Shown here in pieces: positions 6,745 to 13,255 of a stretch of DNA of 32,061 nt (its first letter is position 1; the number at the start of each line of letters is the position of its first letter). The position numbers were made by a program, and so were the translations under genes. Under the pieces are notes generated by a model. That model saw only the letters and a list, made by a program, of their open reading frames with translations, had not been told where the DNA came from and did no database searches. This DNA is from a bacterium (GTDB lineage: Bacteria; Sysuimicrobiota; Sysuimicrobiia; Sysuimicrobiales; Humicultoraceae): NCBI GenBank assembly GCA_030018905.1, contig JASEHJ010000012.1:1-32061 (forward strand), in the 5' to 3' direction.

Positions 6745-7322
6745 TGGTGCACCGTTCCGAGGATCGTGTTCCGCCCGGACAGCGCGTCACCGGTAAATGG
6801 CCCGTGCTCCACTACGGGGACGTGCCCCGACTTGATCCCGCCGAATGGGAGTTCCGGATCTTCGGCCTGGTCGAGGAGCAGGTGCGGCTCTCATACGACG
6901 AGTTTCGCGCCCTGCCCACCACCTCGATCACATGCGACATCCACTGCGTGACCACGTGGAGCCGCCTCGGAATGACGTTCGAGGGGGTTCCTGCCCGGGC
7001 GGTGTTGGACCTAGTGCGGATCCGCCCGGAGGCGCGATTCGTCATGGTCCACGCCGAGGCGGGGTTTGAGACGAACTTGCCCCTGGAATACCTGCTCGCC
7101 GACGATGCCCTCTTTGCCTACCGCGCCGATGGCGCAGACCTGACCCCCGAGCACGGATGGCCCCTGCGCCTGGTGATCCCGCGCCTCTATCTCTGGAAGA
7201 GCGCCAAGTGGGTGCGCGGCATCGAACTGATGGCCCAGGACCGTGCCGGGTTCTGGGAGCGCAACGGGTATCACATGCACGGCGATCCCTGGAAGGAGGA
7301 GCGTTACTCGCCGCCGTGGTGA
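6744..7322 (+). CDS. Stand-alone sulfite-oxidase-type Moco-binding protein
   Basis: The 192-residue protein is a single oxidoreductase molybdopterin-binding domain. The Mo-ligating Cys is most likely the one in D-I-H-C-V-T-T-W-S, followed by the usual GV-x-x-x-x-x-L element. Other blocks, E-HGWPLRLVIPRLYLWKSAKWVRGIEL, are typical of the group. There is no Tat signal, no heme domain and no dimerisation domain, so it is a minimal cytoplasmic relative of YedY/MsrP and sulfite oxidase. The ATG at 6744 overlaps the pth stop (TGATG); a GTG three bases upstream is also possible. The substrate is unknown. It would depend on Moco made by genes such as those at 26074-29561. Confidence 0.9.
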   Translation: MVHRSEDRVPPGQRVTGKWPVLHYGDVPRLDPAEWEFRIFGLVEEQVRLSYDEFRALPTTSITCDIHCVTTWSRLGMTFEGVPARAVLDLVRIRPEARFVMVHAEAGFETNLPLEYLLADDALFAYRADGADLTPEHGWPLRLVIPRLYLWKSAKWVRGIELMAQDRAGFWERNGYHMHGDPWKEERYSPPW

Positions 7323-7349
7323 ACTCGCCCCGCAAGGCGGGCCATCGCG

Positions 7350-8585
7350 TTGGCTGACGCCGCCGCCGCGCGGCCCGCCGAAAGACGCGAGGTCTTTGCG
7401 CCGCTTCGCCAGCGCAACTTCCGGTTGCTCTGGACCGGCCTGCTCGTTTCCAACACCGGGTCGTGGATGCAGTTCACCGCGCTCGGCTATCTGGTTGACC
7501 AGATCACGAAAGATCCCATATACCTCGGCCTGCTGGGTCTGAGCCAGGCTGTGCCGCGGCTGCTCTTCGCCTTCCTGGGCGGCGTGGCGGCCGACCGGCT
7601 CGACCGCCGCCGAATGCTGCTTTGGACCAACGGCGCCACGATGATCTCCGCGGTCCTGCTGGGGTTGCTGGCGATCTCGGGGCGCATCCAGGTGTGGCAA
7701 ATCCTGGCGATCGGCGCTTTCAACTCGCTCGCCAACTCCTTCGATATGCCGGCCAGGCAATCGCTGGTCCCGTCCCTGGTGGGCGAGCGCCAGTTGATGC
7801 AGGCGGTCAGTTTGAACACGATGGCGTTCAACGGCTCCGGCATCTTCGGCCCGTCGCTGGGCGGGGTGCTGATCGCTACGGTCGGCGTCGCGGGTTGCTT
7901 CTTCGCCAACGCCGCAAGCTACCTCGCCGTGCTGACAGCGCTCTGGTTGATGGACGTGCCGCCGGCGAACGCCGGGAAGCAGGAATCGGTGGGGGAGGAC
8001 ATCCGGCAGGGGATCGGGCTACTCGTCCGGCACCGGCACCTGCTGGCGATCCTGGGGATAGTTGCGGCGATCAACTTCTTCGGTCGCCCCTACATCCGCC
8101 TGATGCCCACGCTGGCCCGCGAGGTGCTGCGCGTGGGGCCCTCCGGGCTGGGTCTGCTGCAGGCCGCGCCCGGAGTTGGCACCATCCTGGCGGTGTTCCT
8201 GCTGGGCGCGATCGGCGAGGCGGCGCAGAAGGGCAAGCTGCTGGTGGGGGCGGGGATGGCGACCGGCGCCATGGTGGTGCTGTTCGCGCTGTCACCGTGG
8301 TTCGCCGCTTCGATGGGGCTGTTGGTGCTGGTCGGCACCGGTCAGGCGGTGGCAATGGCGGCGGCCAACACGCTGTTGCAGACCGGCGTGGCGCCCGATC
8401 AGCGTGGGCGGATCATGGGGCTCTACGGCATGGTCACGTTTGGGATGCTTTCGCTGGGCACGCTGCCGCTGGGTGCCCTGGCCGGCGTGGTAGGCGTGCC
8501 GCTGACCCTGGCGTTGGGCGGGGCGGTGGTTGTGGTCCTGGTCGGCCTGCTGGCGATTGCATCGCCCAGGATCGCCAGACTGTAG
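7350..8585 (+). CDS. MFS transporter, EntS/MFS_3-like
   Basis: The 411-residue polytopic protein has the expected layout of an 11-12 helix major facilitator. A short polar N-terminus leads to F-x-x-LRQRNFRLLW, followed by GxWMQFTALGYLV. The signature loop between helices 2 and 3, GGVAADRLDRRRML, is present, as is DMPARQSLVPSLV before helix 5. These are features of the EntS-like exporter branch, so efflux of a small molecule or metal chelate is likely; the substrate is unknown. The best start is TTG at 7350, nine bases after AAGGCGG. It shares a frame with the Moco-domain gene, separated by one TGA and nine codons. Confidence 0.88.
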   Translation: MADAAAARPAERREVFAPLRQRNFRLLWTGLLVSNTGSWMQFTALGYLVDQITKDPIYLGLLGLSQAVPRLLFAFLGGVAADRLDRRRMLLWTNGATMISAVLLGLLAISGRIQVWQILAIGAFNSLANSFDMPARQSLVPSLVGERQLMQAVSLNTMAFNGSGIFGPSLGGVLIATVGVAGCFFANAASYLAVLTALWLMDVPPANAGKQESVGEDIRQGIGLLVRHRHLLAILGIVAAINFFGRPYIRLMPTLAREVLRVGPSGLGLLQAAPGVGTILAVFLLGAIGEAAQKGKLLVGAGMATGAMVVLFALSPWFAASMGLLVLVGTGQAVAMAAANTLLQTGVAPDQRGRIMGLYGMVTFGMLSLGTLPLGALAGVVGVPLTLALGGAVVVVLVGLLAIASPRIARL

Positions 8586-8607
8586 GATCCCCTCGCGGGC
8601 CCCTCTG

Positions 8608-10035
8608 CTACCGCTCCGCCGCTCGGTGCCGTGCGACCAACATCGCGGACACCCGGCGCTCACCGGCCCGGGGTGGAGCGCTGACCACGCGCCCGCCCAC
8701 CACCAGCGTCGCGGATCCGCCTCCGTCGAGGTTCACCGCATCGCGCGCGCCGAGCGAGCGCATCAGCGACGCCAGCTCGAAGAGATTCATGCCCGTGCTC
8801 TCCACGCGGCCGCGACGGCCGGCCCTTCGGTCTACCGTGACGAAGAGCACCCGGCCGTCCTTTGCGATGCCGATTGCCGACCGGGCAGTCCGCGCCCTGG
8901 CGAACCACCTGCCGAATCCCTCCCAGGCGTATGGGACCTCGACCTCCCCCGCTCGCACCAGACGCGGGCCGCCCTGCAGGGCGTGGCGGAGGCCATCCGG
9001 CTTGAGCGCCAGATGCACCGTGACGCGCTGCTCCCGTACCAGGTTGGTCAGGAAGTGTTGCTGGGAGGCCGCCGCCGCGAGCGCGTAGCCATCGGAAGGG
9101 ATGGCCGGGCGCCCGTTGCTGAAGGCGGCGATTCGGCCACCGCGCACGACCGCCACCAGCGCCTGCGGCGGGGTCTGCGGCCCGAACTCCGGCGTGTACA
9201 GAGCGATCCCGCGCGCGCGCGGCGGTCGGTTGACCGCGGAGATCTGGACCTCCATTCCGGTGTCGGTTACGAGCCGCCCGCCGAACTCCACGGGGCCGAT
9301 CCACGGTCGGCCCGCGGTGTCCACGCCAAAGGCCGTGCGCCGAGGCAGGGGCGCCGACAGAATGTGTCCGTCAAGCACGACCAGTCCCAGCGGCAGGCCT
9401 GCGCGCGAGTAGTAGTTCCCGTTGATGGCGGCTGCGGCCTCCAGCCGGGTAGCTGCCGTGCTCGTTGTCTCGGTCGCGGCGACCGCGCCGCCGCCGAGCG
9501 CCGAGCGGATCTCGATCCCAGGGGCGCGTGGGTCTATCGTCACCACGTGCGCCCGCGCGCGACCTGCGCCGGTGGCGACGCGGAGCGATCTGTATGCTAC
9601 GCCCTTCGGGAGCGCGACCATCCCCTGCCGGCGGGGGAAGACAGTGATCGTCAGGCGGTCGTCGCGCGCGAAGACTTTGAACCTGGCCGGCTGGCGCAGG
9701 GAGATCGTCAGGCGCGTTACCTCTGGGGTGATCTGGCGCAGCCTGATCGAGGAGGCTATGCTTCCCCCCACCCCCAGGGTAGCCAGGGTGCGGTCGGCCT
9801 CGTGCCGGACCGTCCACAGGTCCACGGCCACCGCATGGTCCGAGGCGGAGGTGCGAAGGCGCACCGGCGCGGAGAGATGCAGCGTCACGGTTGTGGTCTC
9901 GCCGGCCTGGCGCCAGCGGAGGTCGAGGATGCGGGCGGGGTGATCGGCGGCCCCTGCGGGAACCCCGCCCGCCACTACACCGAGGCCGACGAGAAGCCCC
10001 AAGGCGATCATGCGGCGTCGAAGGGTACGAGGCAT
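8608..10035 (-). CDS. Secreted AMIN plus phosphodiester glycosidase protein
   Basis: The protein (about 475 residues) starts with a signal peptide (RTLRRR, then a hydrophobic run ending GAADH). Next is an AMIN-like beta domain (about 35-135), a module that binds peptidoglycan or other envelope polymers. The C-terminal half is a phosphodiester glycosidase (NAGPA) domain. Its marks are AINGNYYSRAGLPLG, R-T-A-F-G-V-D and ARTAIG-type (ARSAIGIAKDG), with the conserved AVNLDGGGSATLVVGG near the end. It probably trims sugar-phosphodiester links in wall or exopolysaccharide material outside the cell. A GTG two codons upstream (10041) is an alternative start. It is the last gene of the minus-strand series and converges with the MFS gene. 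Confidence 0.85.
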   Translation of the reverse strand: MPRTLRRRMIALGLLVGLGVVAGGVPAGAADHPARILDLRWRQAGETTTVTLHLSAPVRLRTSASDHAVAVDLWTVRHEADRTLATLGVGGSIASSIRLRQITPEVTRLTISLRQPARFKVFARDDRLTITVFPRRQGMVALPKGVAYRSLRVATGAGRARAHVVTIDPRAPGIEIRSALGGGAVAATETTSTAATRLEAAAAINGNYYSRAGLPLGLVVLDGHILSAPLPRRTAFGVDTAGRPWIGPVEFGGRLVTDTGMEVQISAVNRPPRARGIALYTPEFGPQTPPQALVAVVRGGRIAAFSNGRPAIPSDGYALAAAASQQHFLTNLVREQRVTVHLALKPDGLRHALQGGPRLVRAGEVEVPYAWEGFGRWFARARTARSAIGIAKDGRVLFVTVDRRAGRRGRVESTGMNLFELASLMRSLGARDAVNLDGGGSATLVVGGRVVSAPPRAGERRVSAMLVARHRAAER

Positions 10036-10136
10036 CGTCACGTCCGTTGTGCGACGTCAGGATCAGGCACGAACCGATTGGCTGGTCACTACGCTGCGGG
10101 GATCGAAGAGTCCTGCTCGGAAACCGTCGGCCGGGC

Positions 10137-11603
10137 CTACCTGAAGACGGCGCGAATCGCCTCTCCCGCGCGCACATCGCGGCGGAACCCTCGGGGGTCC
10201 TTGACCACTTTCCCGCTGATCAGCACGTACTCGATGCCCTCGGCAAACTGGTTCGGCCTCTCCACCGTGGCCCGGTCGCGCACGCGCGCGGGGTCGAAGA
10301 TGACGATGTCGGCGTCGGCGCCCACCTGCAGACGCCCCTTGCGTCGCAGTGCCGGCGCCTGAGCCTCCAGCCGCCTCGCCGGCATGATCGTCATTTTGGA
10401 TAGGGCTTCCATCAGGGTTAGTACCTGTCGGTCGCGCACGTACAGTGAGAGGGTGCGGGTGAACGTGCCCGCGGCCCGGGGATGGTTGTTGTTTCCCGGC
10501 TCCAGGATTGAGTCGCTGCCGATCATGACGAAAGGTGAACGCAGCGCGGCCACGATGTCACCCTCAGGGATGGCGTAGGCCACGGCCACCTTCCGGGTCT
10601 TGCGGTACCGCTGGAAGCTCTCGGCCGTCAGGCGCTCGCTGGTCCCCGCTATCTGGAGGTCCCCGTAGGAGATGCGGAACCGCTTCTGCCAGCCGGGGTC
10701 GAATCGGGCCGAGTTCAGATACGTGGCCCAGAAGGAATAGGGATAGGCATCGGCGGTGATGTCAAGGCCTTCCTTCCGGGCGGCGTCGAGGAGTTGCAGG
10801 GATTCGACCATTGAGAAGGTGCCACCGGTGCTGGTGATATGCCCGATGTGCGCCGCGGCACCGGTCTTCCGGGCGGCGGCGACGACCTCGTTCAGGGCGT
10901 CCAGGTTCGTCCCGGGCGGCGTCATGTCGGCGTAGCGCACGTGGAATACGACCGGCACCTTGTACCGGACGGCCACACGCATCATGGCCTCGATTTCGGC
11001 GGTGCTGGTTCCCGGGGCGTACTCGGGGCTCATGGCGATCCCCAGCGCGCCCTCTTCCAGGGCCTTCTCGGCCAGGCCGGCCAGGAGTGCGATCTTCTCC
11101 GCGGCGGCGGACTGATAGCGTCCCACGCCCACGCGGGTTCTGGCCGCCTCGTAGTGGAAGGCGCCGCCGAAGTGCACGGGCGGCCGCTGCCTTTCGTGGA
11201 TCCGGTACCAGGCAGCCATGTCGCCCTGCGTTCCCTCGGCGCCGTGCATCGCCAGGTTGGTGGTCACGCCGTCGGCGATCTTGTACCAGTCGCCGTAGCC
11301 GTTTGGGTTGTAGGAGAGGATATCAATGAAGCCGGGCGCCACCACAAGACCGGCGGCGTCAATCCCCACTCGGCCACGGATGCGCTCGCGGGTGATGACA
11401 ACGATCGTGCGGCCCCGGACGCCGACGTTGAGGCCCACTGCATCCAGCCCTGTCTCCGGGTCCATGCCCCGCCCGCTGCGGATCACGATATCGTAGGCGG
11501 CGGTACCGCCCGGCTGCGCCACGGTTACGCCCGCGGACAGCAGGCACAGCAAGGCCGAGAGACCGGCAAGCAGGCCGCATGCGACGCCTGTGCGCGCCTG
11601 CAC
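10137..11603 (-). CDS. Secreted D-aminoacylase-like amidohydrolase, degenerate metal motif
   Basis: The 488-residue protein has a signal peptide (residues about 1-29, ending TVAQ). An amidohydrolase domain with the order of N-acyl-D-amino acid deacylases follows: D-x-V-I-x-x-G, APGFIDI, VVFHVRYAD, HIGHITSTGG, TADAYPY, M-I-GSD and a C-terminal G-x-x-ADIVIFDP. The first metal motif, normally PGFIDxHxHxD, reads PGFIDILSYNPN, so both His are missing. The usual GNCG-type Cys block reads LAMHGAEG. The later His residues remain. The enzyme may keep one metal site or have another activity. GTG at 11603 follows the stop of the upstream gene by two bases, so the two are cotranscribed. Confidence 0.85.
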   Translation of the reverse strand: MQARTGVACGLLAGLSALLCLLSAGVTVAQPGGTAAYDIVIRSGRGMDPETGLDAVGLNVGVRGRTIVVITRERIRGRVGIDAAGLVVAPGFIDILSYNPNGYGDWYKIADGVTTNLAMHGAEGTQGDMAAWYRIHERQRPPVHFGGAFHYEAARTRVGVGRYQSAAAEKIALLAGLAEKALEEGALGIAMSPEYAPGTSTAEIEAMMRVAVRYKVPVVFHVRYADMTPPGTNLDALNEVVAAARKTGAAAHIGHITSTGGTFSMVESLQLLDAARKEGLDITADAYPYSFWATYLNSARFDPGWQKRFRISYGDLQIAGTSERLTAESFQRYRKTRKVAVAYAIPEGDIVAALRSPFVMIGSDSILEPGNNNHPRAAGTFTRTLSLYVRDRQVLTLMEALSKMTIMPARRLEAQAPALRRKGRLQVGADADIVIFDPARVRDRATVERPNQFAEGIEYVLISGKVVKDPRGFRRDVRAGEAIRAVFR

Positions 11604-11605
11604 CG

Positions 11606-12439
11606 CTACCCGCCCTTCTCGCCTTTCCGTCGGTCCAGCACCGCCTTGCCTAGCTTCACCGCAATCGCGCCGCCGGGGATTATGAGATTCGTCGCCTCCG
11701 CGCCGACATCGAACAGCACCTCGCGGTTGAAGATGCGCCCCACCTGCGACCCGAATGACTTGCCGGTAGGTTTAAACTCGCCGGTTAGCCCGTCCACCTC
11801 CACGGTGGTCCGCTTGGCCTTGGCCTCCCAGACGTACTCGTAGGCGTAGACCGGTCGGTAGTAGAGGTCGAGTCGGTCCACAACCACCTCCTGCTCGAAT
11901 AGCTGGTCGGCCGAGGGCGGTTGCAGAACGTCACCCAGGACCTGACGGATGACCACCGAGGCGCGCACCTCGGCCGGAACCAGGGCCAGGTCCGGCGGGA
12001 GTTGGTCGTCCTCAGGGGTGATCCGGTCGAAGGCGAGGTAGCGGCGCAGGTCCTGGGCCTCGCCGGTGAGGGCGTCCAGGAAGACCTCCCGGTTCTCCTC
12101 GAGAAGGCAGTGGTCTGTCGCAGGCAGCGTGAACTTCCCTGCGGTCGGCGTGTAGGTCTGCCCGGCGATCTCGACGGCCTGGACGTCGAGCGGCGCGGCT
12201 ACCTGGTACTGGGAGCGCCGGTCGTACCGGAAGCGCTTGTGGGCTGCGGCGTGCCAGAAGGGTTGGTAGCGCAGCTCCAGGAGGATGACCTGGATCTCCT
12301 CGCCCTTCGGGCGCATCAGGAACTTGGAGAGGGTACCGAAGACGTTGAGCTTCTGTTCCCAGGCCTTCTCTTTGGCCTGGTCCTGCGTCACCTTGGTAGG
12401 AAGCAGGAACAGGCTTTGCTCGGCGACGACTATCTCCAT
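11606..12439 (-). CDS. Conserved-looking protein of unknown function
   Basis: The 277-residue protein starts at the ATG at 12439 (minus strand), seven bases after a strong AAGGAGGA binding site. Upstream in-frame codons run inside the lipoprotein gene and look like shadow sequence. No signal peptide or obvious catalytic motif is seen. Features include LPTKVTQDQAKEKAWE near the N-terminus, an aromatic and basic block RYQPFWHAAAHKRFRYDRR (about 55-73), a charged middle, and a hydrophobic LIIPGGAIAVKLGKAV segment before the basic end RRKGEKGG. The last helix could touch the membrane. It overlaps the lipoprotein gene by ten bases, so the two are translationally coupled. Confidence 0.75.
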   Translation of the reverse strand: MEIVVAEQSLFLLPTKVTQDQAKEKAWEQKLNVFGTLSKFLMRPKGEEIQVILLELRYQPFWHAAAHKRFRYDRRSQYQVAAPLDVQAVEIAGQTYTPTAGKFTLPATDHCLLEENREVFLDALTGEAQDLRRYLAFDRITPEDDQLPPDLALVPAEVRASVVIRQVLGDVLQPPSADQLFEQEVVVDRLDLYYRPVYAYEYVWEAKAKRTTVEVDGLTGEFKPTGKSFGSQVGRIFNREVLFDVGAEATNLIIPGGAIAVKLGKAVLDRRKGEKGG

Positions 12440-12855
12440 CGTGCGTCCTCCTTGGCCAGACCGCGCCGCAACAGGATCGCCACCGTCCGCGACGCCTGCC
12501 TTTCCTCCACGGTGACGACGTAGAACTGCTTGCGCTTGGCGTCGGCCAGGAACCGACTGTACACCCTGCCCGCGCTCTTGGGCGTCTCGCTCTCGAAGGT
12601 GGAGGTCCACCCGCTGATTGTCACCTTCGCGTAGAACTCCCTCACTTGCTCGTAGGGCGCAGCGCTGCGCAGCTCGATCTGTTCCCACTTCGATCTTGGA
12701 AATCCGTGCGCCTCGCCAATAGATGATGCCTTGCCGACGTGCGTGGATCCCGGGAAGTAGGGAAGGTCGCCCAGCCGGTCGCTTCGGCCGCATGCCACGG
12801 CCAGGAGCACAGCGGGCGCTAGGAGCAGGGCGAACACCAGGGCCTGGCGCTTCAT
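12430..12855 (-). CDS. Lipoprotein of unknown function
   Basis: The 141-residue protein has a basic start (MKRQ), a hydrophobic run and a lipobox-like LLAVAC with C22 as the likely lipidated residue, followed by GRSDRLGD. The mature domain contains YFPGSTHVG, YEQVREFYAKV, W-T-S-T-F-E and a C-terminal strand YVVTVEERQ. This resembles small surface lipoproteins in which a Y-P-G-[SA] block precedes a helix and beta strands. I chose the ATG at 12855 because AGGAG lies eight bases upstream; a GTG three codons earlier would sit directly on that site. The role is unknown. It is the second gene of the series that starts with the DUF59 gene. Confidence 0.78.
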   Translation of the reverse strand: MKRQALVFALLLAPAVLLAVACGRSDRLGDLPYFPGSTHVGKASSIGEAHGFPRSKWEQIELRSAAPYEQVREFYAKVTISGWTSTFESETPKSAGRVYSRFLADAKRKQFYVVTVEERQASRTVAILLRRGLAKEDARWR

Positions 12856-12877
12856 GGGGAACACTCCTGATCCCGGG

Positions 12878-13195
12878 TCAGACCGGAATGTCGAGTATTT
12901 GAAGCTGCAGCTTGCCTTCGGGTGTGACCCTCTTCGTGGTCCACGGCGGCGACCATACGAAGGTGATGGGAGCGTGCTTGGCGCCGGAGGCCAGCATCTT
13001 CTCCTCGATCTCCGTGGCGATCTGCGGGCCGACCGGGCACCCCGGCGCGGTGAGCGTCATCTTGACGGCCACATTGCCGTCGCCCACCTGAAGGTCGTAG
13101 ATCAACCCGAGGTCCCAGACGTTCACCGGGATCTCAGGATCGAAGACGGTCTTGAGCACCTCGATGGCCTGCTCGCGGGTGATCGGCTCGTCCAT
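12878..13195 (-). CDS. DUF59/MIP18-type Fe-S assembly protein
   Basis: The 105-residue protein is a compact MIP18-family domain: a helix with REQAIEVLKTVFDPEIPVNVWDLGLIYD, strands, then LTAPGCPVG with the conserved C53, a helix, and VWSPPW near the C-terminus. Relatives (SufT, PaaD, eukaryotic CIAO2) help assemble or deliver iron-sulfur clusters, and short versions are called metal-sulfur cluster biosynthetic enzymes. Start is ATG at 13195. No ribosome binding site is visible, and the promoter places the transcript start almost on the ATG. No suf or isc genes lie in the window. Confidence 0.93.
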   Translation of the reverse strand: MDEPITREQAIEVLKTVFDPEIPVNVWDLGLIYDLQVGDGNVAVKMTLTAPGCPVGPQIATEIEEKMLASGAKHAPITFVWSPPWTTKRVTPEGKLQLQILDIPV

Positions 13196-13202
13196 CGCGA
13201 AT

Positions 13203-13231
13203 ATCGTATCGCCCCCCAAGGGGGCAGTCAA
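13203..13231 (-). promoter_or_regulatory. Sigma-70-type promoter giving a leaderless mRNA
   Basis: On the minus strand there is TTGACT (13226-13231), a 17-base spacer and TACGAT (13203-13208). Only seven bases separate the -10 from the ATG of the DUF59 gene, so the transcript should begin at or next to the start codon, which fits the absence of a ribosome binding site. The spacer contains a perfect dyad, GCCCCC and GGGGGC around three bases (13211-13225), that could be an operator. Confidence 0.65.
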
Positions 13232-13255
13232 ACGCGGAAAGAGGGTGGCCGACGC

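Noticed and set aside
8530-10362. A 610-codon open frame on the plus strand opposite the phosphodiester glycosidase gene
   Set aside because: It is low-complexity Arg/Ala/Gly sequence, overlaps the end of the MFS gene, and the minus strand carries a clear signal peptide and NAGPA motifs.
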